Part shown: positions 33,135 through 40,334 of the stretch, in pieces | How positions within the stretch are numbered: position 1 is the first letter of the stretch | How the letters are laid out: each line of letters opens with the position of its first letter | Source: a virus | Reading direction: 5' to 3' (one strand) | Length of the DNA stretch: 42,116 nucleotides | Virus record (IMG/VR): IMGVR_UViG_3300046810_000558 | Location: 1 to 42,116 of that record | Program-made: the position numbers and the translations under genes | Notes under the pieces: generated by a model | What the model was told of the DNA's origin: nothing | Seen by the model: only the letters and a program-made list of their open reading frames with translations | The model's database searches: none

Positions 33135-34165
33135 GCTGCGTTACTCCCCGATGTGCGCTGTGCGCAGTCTTTCCAGATGCTGTTCCAGCGGCTCACTGCG
33201 AAACTGGCATTCATCGACCGAACATTTGCCCTGCTGGCTTCAGCCTTGACCATTTCTTCCAGCTGGCTTGGGTTTCTCAGTTGTCTGCCGCTCCCGATGA
33301 AGCGACGGTAGGCTGCGTCACGTTCGGTGTGATCTTCACGCTTGTGCCCGATGGTTTCGCCGTTGTCCCTGACCCACTCCCCGTTCACGCACTTTGGTCG
33401 GCCTGCTTTGAGCCAGCCGTTAGCGCCGCTGAGGTACCCCTGAAACTTCGTTGGCTGGAACATCGTCGTGGGGCGAAGGTATTCAGCCATCTTCAGGTCA
33501 TTGGCCCACTTGGCATTCAGGTAATCGGTCGTCAGGATCAGCTCGTCAGTAGTAAACCCTTCACCCAGCCGGGCCCGGATGTTCTCCATCGAAGACTTGC
33601 TTACCTGGTATCGCTGTCCGGTAACCCGGTTGAGGTGGGTTAATACCTGCTTAGCCATGTCAGTCAAAACCACTTCAGGGTCGGTCTGCGCAGCAGGCTG
33701 ACAAGAAGTCTTTTTATCTGATGGTTCTTGTTTTGAATTTACTAACGGATCGCCCCCAGATTTCAGAGGGTCAAAACCGTTTTCACGCTGGGATTTCGAC
33801 GGGTCAGATTTTGATGCCTCAAATTTTGATGCGTCAGATTCTGAGGTGTCAGATTCTGGCGGGTGAACTTTAGAGGCAGCAGCACGCAGTTTTGCAACGT
33901 TCAGCTCATAAATATTCGACGCATTCCGGTTGCCCTGGCGACGTTGACGGCGGCTTAACCACCCATCCTTCACCAGTTTGCCGATCGCATTACGCACCGT
34001 GCTTTCACCAGCGCCAATCTGACGCGCAATCGTTGCCACGCTTGGCCAGCACACACCTTCGTCATTACACCAGTCAGCCAGTCGAGCCATGATCACCACC
34101 TCCGACAACTTCATGCCAGACAAAGCGCAGCCGTCCCAAACGTATGCGGATAACTTAACGCTCAT
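33131..34165 (-). CDS. Replication initiator, lambda O-like
   Basis: A 344-residue protein. The N-terminal ~110 residues are a winged-helix DNA-binding domain (LADWCNDEGVCWPSVATIAR, then STVRNAIGKLVKDGWLSR). Residues ~115-165 are a repetitive Ser/Asp/Lys linker. The C-terminal domain (VLTHLNRVTGQRYQVSKSS to TTMFQPTKFQGYLSGANGWL) is the conserved phage replication C-terminus. ATG 34165 begins MSVKLSAYVWDG and overlaps the DUF4222 stop (ATGA). The linker DNA contains 15-bp iterons, so the gene probably holds the origin. Confidence 0.85.
   Translation of the reverse strand: MSVKLSAYVWDGCALSGMKLSEVVIMARLADWCNDEGVCWPSVATIARQIGAGESTVRNAIGKLVKDGWLSRRQRRQGNRNASNIYELNVAKLRAAASKVHPPESDTSESDASKFEASKSDPSKSQRENGFDPLKSGGDPLVNSKQEPSDKKTSCQPAAQTDPEVVLTDMAKQVLTHLNRVTGQRYQVSKSSMENIRARLGEGFTTDELILTTDYLNAKWANDLKMAEYLRPTTMFQPTKFQGYLSGANGWLKAGRPKCVNGEWVRDNGETIGHKREDHTERDAAYRRFIGSGRQLRNPSQLEEMVKAEASRANVRSMNASFAVSRWNSIWKDCAQRTSGSNAA
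33786..33875. repeat. Six 15-bp iterons, probable replication origin
   Basis: Six consecutive degenerate 15-bp units, best seen as GGGTCAGATTTTGAT (33801), GCCTCAAATTTTGAT (33816), GCGTCAGATTCTGAG (33831) and GTGTCAGATTCTGGC (33846), with weaker units at each end. They lie in the middle of the O-like gene, as the lambda origin does. An AT-rich stretch follows at about 33708-33750. The encoded peptide is a matching five-residue Ser/Asp repeat. Confidence 0.7.
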
Positions 34166-34350
34166 ATAACCCTCGTGAATTTCTTGATGAAGAGTTCCAG
34201 AGGCTGCATGCACTCATACGGATACCCTTCACGGAGGTAGATGACTTGCTGGTTGATTCGGTCCCAGCGGATAACAGTGACCAGAACGCCGCGATTGTCC
34301 CGGTATTTCCTTTTGAGGTTTCGGCTGTCTTCATCCACGCAGCCCTCCAT
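34162..34350 (-). CDS. DUF4222 early protein
   Basis: A 62-residue protein with the family pattern YRDNRGVLVTVIRWDRINQQ, then VIYLREGYPYECMQPLELF. DUF4222 genes lie just ahead of O-like genes in many enterobacterial prophages. Function unknown. Overlaps its neighbours on both sides. Confidence 0.8.
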   Translation of the reverse strand: MEGCVDEDSRNLKRKYRDNRGVLVTVIRWDRINQQVIYLREGYPYECMQPLELFIKKFTRVI

Positions 34351-34540
34351 CTGATGCCAGTTCGTTGACCTGCTGCCAAACCTTCATGATTTCTACCCGT
34401 GACTCTTCAGCCTGGTAGTTGCTGTTCACCGCTTCGCCAGTTAATCTGGACTCATAGCAATACGGCACCGGTGATTTACCACCCGGCAATGGCTTACAAC
34501 GCATTTGCGGTATGCCAGCTTTTTTAAGTAAACTGTTCAT
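34331..34540 (-). CDS. Small early protein of unknown function (69 aa)
   Basis: A 69-residue protein starting MNSLLKKAGIPQMRCKPLPG with a basic N-terminal half and a helical C-terminus. It overlaps the DUF4222 start by 20 bp and follows the AGCGGAGACA linker. No family recognised; retained because of its place in a tight operon. Confidence 0.6.
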   Translation of the reverse strand: MNSLLKKAGIPQMRCKPLPGGKSPVPYCYESRLTGEAVNSNYQAEESRVEIMKVWQQVNELASDGGLRG

Positions 34541-34566
34541 GTGCTTGTGTCTCCGCTAAAAGTGAC

Positions 34567-35091
34567 TTAAGTGCGACGATGCCCGGGAGCTGCAATCTCC
34601 TGGGCATCAACTTTTCTGCCCACCATCAAATCTGCTGCATCGGCCTGCATACCGTGCAACGCTGCCCAGGTCAGTACACCCTGCATGGTGTAGCGAATGG
34701 ACTTCATAACGCTCTGTGTGACTGACTTCAGTTCGTGATACTCAACCACCCCATCCTCTTCAGCATCCAGCTTGCCCTGTGCTGCTAAACCTCTGGCAGC
34801 GTCTGCGCGCATCTGCAAAGTAAACAGGTCCACGTTATCCACCAGCTCAGGATTCGGGTTATCAACCACCAGCATCCCAAACTGAGCAGCAAAGTAGTCA
34901 GCCAAGAACGGATGGCCTACCACGTGCTGCATGAACGCCAGCTGGTCCATATCGAAGAACCGGGTGCCGTTTTTCATGTGCAGGCGGTTGTTAAACTCGC
35001 CATATTTCAATCCCATGAATTCAGCAATCTCTCTGTTCGTGCCTTCGTACTGCTTACATGCCTGAATCACAATCTGCTGTAATTCCACCAT
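34567..35091 (-). CDS. CII-type regulator, YmfL family
   Basis: A 174-residue protein: MVELQQIVIQACKQYEGTNRE, IAEFMGLKYGEFNNRLHMKNG and FFDMDQLAFMQHVVGH are the YmfL/phage-CII family blocks. It has an N-terminal helix-turn-helix, and its position directly after Cro fits a lysogeny-decision activator. Confidence 0.85.
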   Translation of the reverse strand: MVELQQIVIQACKQYEGTNREIAEFMGLKYGEFNNRLHMKNGTRFFDMDQLAFMQHVVGHPFLADYFAAQFGMLVVDNPNPELVDNVDLFTLQMRADAARGLAAQGKLDAEEDGVVEYHELKSVTQSVMKSIRYTMQGVLTWAALHGMQADAADLMVGRKVDAQEIAAPGHRRT

Positions 35092-35113
35092 TTGCCTTTA
35101 CCTTTGGTAGTTA

Positions 35114-35317
35114 TCAGGCCGTAGCCTTTGGTCTATCGTTCTCTTGGTACATCGCAGGGTCATATTTCAACTGGCCCTTCGAAACCTTTTCGATCAACAA
35201 CGCGTATTTCCATGGGATCACTTCCTTCCAGAGACTTACTGTTGCTTTCGAAACCCCGATTGCAGTCGCAACTTTTGTTGCTGTGCCGTAATGGCTGATT
35301 ACGTCTTGTTTGTGCAT
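35114..35317 (-). CDS. Cro-like repressor
   Basis: A 67-residue HTH protein (TATKVATAIGVSKATVSLWK) in the first position of the leftward early operon, divergent from CI. GGGGAGG precedes the ATG. It should bind the same 16-bp operators as CI at 35346 and 35393 and shut repressor synthesis during lytic growth. Confidence 0.88.
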   Translation of the reverse strand: MHKQDVISHYGTATKVATAIGVSKATVSLWKEVIPWKYALLIEKVSKGQLKYDPAMYQENDRPKATA

Positions 35318-35344
35318 GATTCCTCCCCTCGAATGATGGGATAA

Positions 35345-35374
35345 AGTTTAATGTTTCAAACAAAACAAAGTCAA
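35345..35374 (-). promoter_or_regulatory. pR-like promoter with operator OR-a
   Basis: Minus strand TTGACT (35374-35369) and TAAACT (35350-35345) lie 18 bp apart. The 16-bp operator GTTTGAAACATTAAAC (35361-35346) fills the second half of the spacer and the -10 element. CI or Cro binding there would block the leftward early operon. Confidence 0.75.
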
Positions 35375-35392
35375 GAAATTAAACTTGATGTT

Positions 35393-35408
35393 GTTTAAAT
35401 TATTAAAC
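35393..35408. promoter_or_regulatory. Operator OR-b, next to CI start
   Basis: GTTTAAATTATTAAAC has 6-bp arms GTTTAA/TTAAAC around ATTA. It matches the other two operators at most positions and abuts the possible CI start codons, so it could autoregulate cI. Confidence 0.7.
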
Positions 35409-35423
35409 ATGAGAAACGATTTA

Positions 35424-36062
35424 ATGAGCGACCGTATAAACTTGCGCATGCGGTCCTTGAAGCTCAAAAGCAAAGATTTGATTGCTGCTACAGGGGCATC
35501 TAAAGGAACTGTTAGCCAGTGGGTTAACGGCGGCACTGAGCCGTCTGCAACTTACCTCTCTAAACTTGCTGATGTATTAGGTGTGAGTGAGAGATGGCTA
35601 ATTCATGGTGGATTGATCGAGGAGACAAAAGGTAATGGATTACCGGGCCCAGATGTCAGAAGGCGCGTTCCGTTGATTTCATACGTGCAGGCGGGCAGCT
35701 GGAGGGAGATTATGGACAACCAATTCGACGATCTTAGCGACTGGGTTGAAACTACCGCAAATGTGTCACCCTTTTCTTTCTCCTTAAAGGTTCAGGGCGA
35801 TTCGATGTTCAATCCCTCTGGTCATGGTGTCTCGATACCTGAAGGTAGCTTAGTCATCGTTGATCCAGAGGTTGAGCCTTTAAGTGGCAGAATTGTTGTC
35901 GCCAGGCTAAATGCGTCCAATGAAGCAACAGTAAAACGTCTTGTCGTTGATGGTCCAAACACTTACCTGATGCCACTTAACCCAGCTTACAAACCAATTC
36001 CGTTTGATGGGAATGGAGAAATCATCGGCGTATGCGTACGTATTGAAATCAATCTAATTTGA
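35424..36062 (+). CDS. CI-type repressor (XRE + S24 peptidase)
   Basis: About 212 residues from ATG 35424; ATGs at 35409 and 35385 are also possible, and the message may be leaderless. The N-terminal HTH reads KDLIAATGASKGTVSQWVNGG. The C-terminal S24 domain has SLKVQGDSMFNP (Ser nucleophile) and RIVVARLN with a following EATVKRL lysine. The likely cleavage site is in the linker near YVQAGSW. RecA-stimulated autocleavage would link induction to DNA damage. A terminator follows at 36084. Confidence 0.92.
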   Translation: MSDRINLRMRSLKLKSKDLIAATGASKGTVSQWVNGGTEPSATYLSKLADVLGVSERWLIHGGLIEETKGNGLPGPDVRRRVPLISYVQAGSWREIMDNQFDDLSDWVETTANVSPFSFSLKVQGDSMFNPSGHGVSIPEGSLVIVDPEVEPLSGRIVVARLNASNEATVKRLVVDGPNTYLMPLNPAYKPIPFDGNGEIIGVCVRIEINLI

Positions 36063-36083
36063 CCTGTCAGCCAAACCAAAATG

Positions 36084-36105
36084 CCAGCCATGTGCTGGTT
36101 TTTTT
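36084..36105 (+). terminator. Intrinsic terminator after CI
   Basis: CCAGC-CATGT-GCTGG forms a short stem followed by seven T residues, 22 bp after the CI stop. It insulates repressor transcription from the pL region. Confidence 0.8.
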
Positions 36106-36146
36106 GTGCCTGAAACAAAAAAGTTTAAAAAAACGAACAAACCCAA

Positions 36147-36174
36147 TTGACATGAAAGTTTGAATCATTAAACT
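36147..36174 (+). promoter_or_regulatory. pL-like promoter with operator OL
   Basis: TTGACA (36147-36152) and TAAACT (36169-36174) are 16 bp apart. Operator GTTTGAATCATTAAAC lies at 36158-36173, between and over them. It differs from the pR operator by one base in sixteen. A weaker GTTTAAAAAAACGAAC lies at 36123-36138. It should drive the rightward operon from 36534 and be repressed by CI. Confidence 0.75.
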
Positions 36175-36210
36175 CTAATTTATCAAGTACGAATGCTGTG
36201 TGTAGTCTTG

Positions 36211-36271
36211 GCGGGTATCCGGTTACCTCCTCACCAGGGAATTTATAACCCGGTTTACCCGCACTTTTTTT
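36211..36271 (+). terminator. Terminator-like hairpin in the pL leader
   Basis: GCGGGTA (36211-36217) pairs with TACCCGC (36256-36262), extended inside by CCGGTT against AACCCGG with one bulge. Seven T residues follow two bases later. A transcript from pL would end here after about 90 nt unless antiterminated, giving a small RNA. Confidence 0.65.
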
Positions 36272-36277
36272 ACATCA

Positions 36278-36406
36278 GGCAAGGGCATTTGCAAGGCGGG
36301 TCTTTGTTGAACGCTTTGAGACGCTAAGCGAACGCCCTTGCCGATGTGGGATATCCGGTGATAGTCAGGTCGATCCACCTGATGCAGGTTCAACTCCTGA
36401 TACCAC
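36278..36406 (+). ncRNA. Structured leader RNA with tRNA-like fold
   Basis: Two elements. First, GGCAAGGGC (36278) pairs perfectly with GCCCTTGCC (36334), with an inner CGCTT/AAGCG hairpin. Second, 36346-36406 looks like a small tRNA: GTGGGAT and ATACCAC form an acceptor stem with one mismatch, TCAGGT-CGATCC-ACCTGA an anticodon-like arm, and CAGG-TTCAACT-CCTG a T-arm whose loop fits TTCRANY. The D-arm region is short. No protein frame of note lies between 36175 and 36534. It may be an antitermination (put-like) or regulatory element. Confidence 0.45.
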
Positions 36407-36533
36407 CTCACTCAGCGGAGACAGGCTGTGGATTAATGCAGTGATCCACCAGCCTATTAAATACACCAAGGCCTTCTGAATTATTGCCAATCTGGCAAGG
36501 GATTCGTGCAGCCTGAATTTGATAGGTACACAC

Positions 36534-36983
36534 ATGGCAGAAGTAGCAGAATTAACAACGTCAGAGCTGGTTTCCGAAGCTTACGGTAAAGCAAAAGAGC
36601 TGGATAAATCCTTCCCGGATATCTCCTGCCTGCTGCGTGCTCTGGCCGTTCGCCTCGATATTCGTCAGGCTCTCGTTAAAGCCTCCCGTGATTCACAGGT
36701 AGAGCGCTTCCAGCCTGACTACATGATGCATATGAATCATGAGATGGCCTATATGCGGCCATGCCCTAATGGGCAGTATGTGAAGTTTGACTTGCTGGCA
36801 ACCTACATCGAGCAGAACGCCCACTTAAAGATGGTCCAAACCACCCTCGCGATTGCGCTCGATCTGCCTGGCGAAAAGTCTTTTGCCAGTGAAGTGATCA
36901 ACCGAGTGCTTAACGGCCCCACTCCGGGCATGGAGGGGTTCCCATGCAGACGCCAACCGATGCCATCACAGTTGGATTCATAA
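36534..36983 (+). CDS. First protein of the pL operon, unknown function
   Basis: A 149-residue mostly helical protein starting MAEVAELTTSELVSEAYGKA. ATG 36534 is preferred over an upstream TTG at 36519. It has two Cys, no membrane segment and a basic C-terminal tail. Family not recognised. It is the first gene downstream of the structured pL leader and is overlapped by the next gene, so it should be expressed early. Confidence 0.7.
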   Translation: MAEVAELTTSELVSEAYGKAKELDKSFPDISCLLRALAVRLDIRQALVKASRDSQVERFQPDYMMHMNHEMAYMRPCPNGQYVKFDLLATYIEQNAHLKMVQTTLAIALDLPGEKSFASEVINRVLNGPTPGMEGFPCRRQPMPSQLDS

Positions 36984-37126
36984 CCTTCAGCTACTGCCAC
37001 CAGCAAGCCGGCTGGTTGTGTGCCGATTATGGGGTGGTCTCAAACCCTATCAAAGCCCAGAACCTCGCTGAAAAGTTGAATCAGCATCTTCATGCTCAGT
37101 ATGGGAGCCAAATTTATGTCCACTAA
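36944..37126 (+). CDS. Small pL-operon protein (60 aa)
   Basis: A 60-residue protein starting MQTPTDAITVGFITFSYC. A strong GGAGGGG lies six bases before the ATG, inside the previous gene, whose end it overlaps by 40 bp. Unknown function. The predicted fold is a short strand followed by a helix. Confidence 0.65.
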   Translation: MQTPTDAITVGFITFSYCHQQAGWLCADYGVVSNPIKAQNLAEKLNQHLHAQYGSQIYVH

Positions 37127-37289
37127 AGCACCACGCCATGTAAGGCGTCTTCAAACGGGCTGCTGCATACCAGTGAAGCTTCACAATCGCGGGTATATGC
37201 ACCTCATCAAGTTCAACATGGGTGACTATTACGGCAGTGTCAGCCTTAAAGCTTTCGCATCGATATCGCAGGGAGAAGACCATGTTTGA
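37116..37289 (+). CDS. Small basic pL-operon protein (57 aa)
   Basis: ATG 37116 (MSTKAPRHVRRLQTGCC) is preferred because GGGAG lies eight bases upstream; earlier in-frame ATGs lack one. It overlaps both neighbours. Basic N-terminus, no recognised family. Confidence 0.6.
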   Translation: MSTKAPRHVRRLQTGCCIPVKLHNRGYMHLIKFNMGDYYGSVSLKAFASISQGEDHV

Positions 37290-37761
37290 GCGCCCTATTC
37301 TTGATATGTGTTGCGGCTCGCGCATGTTCTGGCTGAATAAAACTGACCCTCGCACCGTATTTTCTGACGCTCGTAGTGAGTCTCACATCCTTTGTGATGG
37401 CAGGACATTGCACATTGCGCCGGACATCATCGCTGATTTTCGCGCCCTACCGTTTCCAGATGAATCGTTTTCTCAGGTGGTATTCGATCCTCCGCACCTT
37501 GTACGGGTTGGAGATAGCGCTTGGATGGGAAAAAAATATGGACGGCTTAACAAAGAGACATGGCAGGAAGACATCCGGTCTGGATTTGCTGAAGCGTTTA
37601 GAGTCCTGCGGACACATGGAACTTTAATATTCAAATGGAATGAGACTCAGATACCCGCAAGCCAAATCATCACTCTGACAGATCAGATTCCTACTATTTG
37701 GCAACGTACCGGCAAAGCGGATAAAACCCACTGGATTTTGTTCCTCAAGGAGTCCGTATGA
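37282..37761 (+). CDS. Phage SAM-dependent (DNA) methyltransferase
   Basis: A 159-residue protein. ILDMCCGSRMF resembles the SAM-binding motif I and VVFDPPHL is an NPPY-type motif IV with DPPH, as in adenine methylases. ATG 37282 has GGGAGAAG upstream and overlaps the previous stop. There is no target-recognition domain. With MT-A70 it gives the prophage two potential DNA-modifying enzymes. Restriction evasion is inferred. Confidence 0.8.
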   Translation: MFERPILDMCCGSRMFWLNKTDPRTVFSDARSESHILCDGRTLHIAPDIIADFRALPFPDESFSQVVFDPPHLVRVGDSAWMGKKYGRLNKETWQEDIRSGFAEAFRVLRTHGTLIFKWNETQIPASQIITLTDQIPTIWQRTGKADKTHWILFLKESV

Positions 37762-37850
37762 CCCAGCGCCCATACGATAAAACTAAACCTTTGAGTGAGC
37801 AGCCTTGGCTGTTCAGTTCTGGCAAGAAATGTACGGGAGCTATCAAATGA
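37758..37850 (+). CDS. 30-residue peptide gene in overlap chain
   Basis: ATG 37758 overlaps the methylase TGA (ATGA), AAGGAG lies six bases before it, and its own TGA overlaps the next ATG (ATGA). The product is MTQRPYDKTKPLSEQPWLF and eleven further residues. The perfect ribosome site and double coupling support translation. Function unknown. Confidence 0.6.
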   Translation: MTQRPYDKTKPLSEQPWLFSSGKKCTGAIK

Positions 37851-38155
37851 TCCAGCCAATTGAAGTTCAGCGCGATAGTTACGGTTACTGGACGCATCCG
37901 GATTACCTGGCTTTTTGTGATGGCCGTGAATACATACCAAATGAAGAATTCAAAGGCTGGATGGAATCTCAGGGGTTGGAATGGTCAGTCGAATATCGGG
38001 ATGAGGAAATGTCCGTTCCTGATATTGATGGCGCAGACATTTCTAACTGGAATCCAGAATCGCCTGCAGGTGATGGATGGTTCGTTGGTTCTATTCATGA
38101 CTCGGATGATGGTGCTGTTTGTATATGGCTCCGTGCAGCTAAGGATGGTGAGTGA
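37847..38155 (+). CDS. Acidic aromatic-rich phage protein (102 aa)
   Basis: Starts at ATG 37847 (MIQPIEVQRDSYGYWTHPDY) with GGGAG eight bases upstream. Asp/Glu- and Trp-rich throughout (DGWFVGSIHDSDDGAVCIWLR). Similar small acidic proteins with this layout occur in early regions of enterobacterial phages. No function assigned. Its stop overlaps the following ATG. Confidence 0.7.
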   Translation: MIQPIEVQRDSYGYWTHPDYLAFCDGREYIPNEEFKGWMESQGLEWSVEYRDEEMSVPDIDGADISNWNPESPAGDGWFVGSIHDSDDGAVCIWLRAAKDGE

Positions 38156-38880
38156 TGGACGCAACCGCCAAAAAGAAATACCTCTCCAAAATCCAAAAAT
38201 TGATGCGTCTGGCTGAAAACACCAGCAGCCCTGCATAAGCCGCCAGTGCCATGTCAAAAGCGCAGGCATTCATGCGGGAGCATGGCCTGAGTGAATCAGA
38301 GGTCGTTTTCTCTGAAATCAGCACCAGTGAAAGCAAAAGCTCTCCGAGTGATGCTGAGAAGCTGCCCCGCTACATGATCTTCCTGACTCAAACCATCGAA
38401 AAGGCCTTCGCCGTGAAAGGCCTTGTAAGCTGGAGAGTAACCTCTGGCTACCGCTATAAACGCGTCGTTAAATTTTATGGGTTGGATAACCGTGATGTTG
38501 CAGCTGCATACATCTTTGACGTTCTGACACGCCAGATTAAGCAGGCGCGTAAAAAATTCATCAATGACCACTGCGAAAGCTGGCTTCCCCCCAAGCATAA
38601 GGCGGCATTAGCTGACCAGTTTTGCGAGGGCTGGGCCTCTGGGGCCTATCATGCAGTGAAAGAGCTGGTTATCGATGAAAAGCAGGAAGTCAAAATGAGT
38701 GCCTACGCGGAGAAGTTACGAGATGAGGGTATTGAAAACGTCAAGGCCCGCAACAGCAAAAATGCTGATAAACCCTCTCATGCCAAATATCTGGGCTATC
38801 AAGAGGGAGTGCTCGCAAAAGTTTTTCATGGGGTGGATGGTAGCTCTAATGCCCCCGCGTTAATCGGTATGGGGGAATGA
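38155..38880 (+). pseudogene. DUF2786 protein interrupted by a TAA
   Basis: From ATG 38155 the frame reads MDATAKKKYLSKIQKLMRLA, then ENTSSPA, meets TAA at 38236-38238, and continues in the same frame as AASAMSKAQAFMREHGLSES. In the DUF2786 family this region is SPHEAASA or similar, so Glu (GAA) to TAA is the likely lesion. The remaining part (38251-38880, with an in-frame ATG) keeps the C-terminal domain (ARKKFINDHCESWLPPKH, ending LIGMGE). A shortened product restarting at 38251 is possible. TGATG overlap with the previous gene marks the original start. Confidence 0.8.
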
Positions 38881-38882
38881 CT

Positions 38883-39593
38883 ATGCGTGAACGCCCAATC
38901 CTCTTTAACGCCGACATGGTTTGTGCAGTTCTGGAAGGTATTAAGACGCAGACGCGCCGAAGAGTTCTTCATCAGCCGCGCCGTTCTGACATCCTGCCGA
39001 ACCTGGTATTCCCTCGCAACAAACAGGAAGCGAAGAAATATCCACCAGCTGGCTGGATTTTCCCGAACGCAATGGAGCAAATATTGTCCCTCTGTCCGTT
39101 CGGTGAAGTTGGTGATCGCCTGTGGGTGCGTGAGACGTGGTCAGTTGTGACCCACTCATTTGATAATAATGGCCTGATGGTTGATTACGTTCCAGACCGC
39201 CCAGCAAAGGCAGTGCAGGAGAAGCCTTTCGGCAATGGCTATTACTCTGGTCACGCCATCTACGCTGCTGACGGTGGATTCACATGGGGTGATGATGACG
39301 GCTGCGTTGATGGCCGGTCATGTTGGAAGCCATCCATCCACATGCCGCGCTGGGCGTCCCGCATCACACTGGAGATTACCGGCGTTCGAGCAGAACGACT
39401 GAATAGCATGACTGAGGCTGATGCTATGGCTGAAGGGTGCCTGGGTGGTCATGGCTCCATACCTGGCTACATGTACAGCGCCACGCCCCATGAGCATTTC
39501 CATCATGTGTGGGAATCCATCTACGGCGAAGACAGCTGGCTGGCTAACCCGTGGGTGTGGGTTATTGAATTCCAGCGTGTAGGAGGTGAATGA
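38883..39593 (+). CDS. ASCH/PUA-like phage protein
   Basis: A 236-residue protein starting MRERPILFNADMVCAVLEG with GIKTQTRR, VGDRLWVRETW and PRWASRITLEITGVRAERL: the pattern of a large phage family, sometimes annotated as morphogenetic protein, with an ASCH/PUA-like fold. RNA or modified-nucleotide binding is the usual inference. ATG 38883 has GGGGG seven bases upstream; ATG 38877 lies almost on it. Confidence 0.8.
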   Translation: MRERPILFNADMVCAVLEGIKTQTRRRVLHQPRRSDILPNLVFPRNKQEAKKYPPAGWIFPNAMEQILSLCPFGEVGDRLWVRETWSVVTHSFDNNGLMVDYVPDRPAKAVQEKPFGNGYYSGHAIYAADGGFTWGDDDGCVDGRSCWKPSIHMPRWASRITLEITGVRAERLNSMTEADAMAEGCLGGHGSIPGYMYSATPHEHFHHVWESIYGEDSWLANPWVWVIEFQRVGGE

Positions 39594-39604
39594 TGCCTTT
39601 TCCA

Positions 39605-40288
39605 TTACAGAACCGGATCATCAATCTCTTCGATCAGGTCAGCGGTCTGGTTCTTAACGTTACCGACCGTTTTAGCCACAGGATGCCAGGTGAATTCATC
39701 AGCCGGCACCGACTCATCTTTGGCTATCTCGCTGGCCCTTTCGCTACTGGTTTCAGGGTCGAGCCATTCCATGATGGATTTAGGTTCAATAACCAGCGGC
39801 CTGCGGTCGTGAATGTCCACCAGCCCTTTATCGCTTTCGGCTGTGACAATGACAAAGCCTTCGTTGTCGTTCTCCTTGTCGTATGGCGCTCTACCGATGG
39901 CGGCGAAGAAGATGGGTTTACCGGATTCATGGTAGATGAAGTATGGCTGTTTCTTGCTGCCGTCACGCTTCCATTCGTACCAGCCATCGGCCATCACGAC
40001 CGCGCGGCCATGGTTCCACAACGGCTTGAACATCCGGCCTGTTGCGGCCTTTTCAACTCTGGCGTTAATGAGTGGGGCTTTATCCCACCATTCGGGCCCG
40101 TATCCCCAGTGAACTGGATCAAGATGCAACTTGTCATCGCGCTGGTTGAGAAGCAAAACGCGCGTGCCGGGAGCGACGTTATACCTGCCGATCGGCTCAT
40201 GGTCATGGGCAATCTGCCGCTCTACCTCGTCGGCAAACTCCTTCAGATATTCTTCGCGTGTTCTGTACTGAGTGAAGCGTCCGCACAT
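39605..40288 (-). CDS. SRAP/YedK-family SOS-associated peptidase
   Basis: A 227-residue protein starting MCGRFTQ, where Cys2 becomes the N-terminal nucleophile. Further active-site blocks are RYNVAPG, NARVE, ADGWYEWKR and DIHDRRP. SRAP proteins (YedK, HMCES) bind covalently to abasic sites in single-stranded DNA and shield them. It is the only minus-strand gene in the rightward operon, so it has its own promoter. It is consistent with the SOS-linked content of the left end. Confidence 0.93.
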   Translation of the reverse strand: MCGRFTQYRTREEYLKEFADEVERQIAHDHEPIGRYNVAPGTRVLLLNQRDDKLHLDPVHWGYGPEWWDKAPLINARVEKAATGRMFKPLWNHGRAVVMADGWYEWKRDGSKKQPYFIYHESGKPIFFAAIGRAPYDKENDNEGFVIVTAESDKGLVDIHDRRPLVIEPKSIMEWLDPETSSERASEIAKDESVPADEFTWHPVAKTVGNVKNQTADLIEEIDDPVL

Positions 40289-40303
40289 AGTCATACCCCC
40301 TCA

Positions 40304-40323
40304 TTTGAGCTTAGCAGCTCAAA
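40304..40323. promoter_or_regulatory. Inverted repeat between divergent genes
   Basis: TTTGAGCT and AGCTCAAA are perfect 8-bp arms around TAGC, in the 46-bp gap between the SRAP gene and the gene at 40335. The arm sequence also occurs in the larger repeat at 26599-26634. Possible operator. Confidence 0.45.
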
Positions 40324-40334
40324 GGGAGTCGCAT

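Noticed and set aside
34155-34379. 74-codon alternative frame over the DUF4222 gene
   Set aside because: The overlapping frame at 34162-34350 has the conserved DUF4222 pattern, and its stop overlaps the O-like start.
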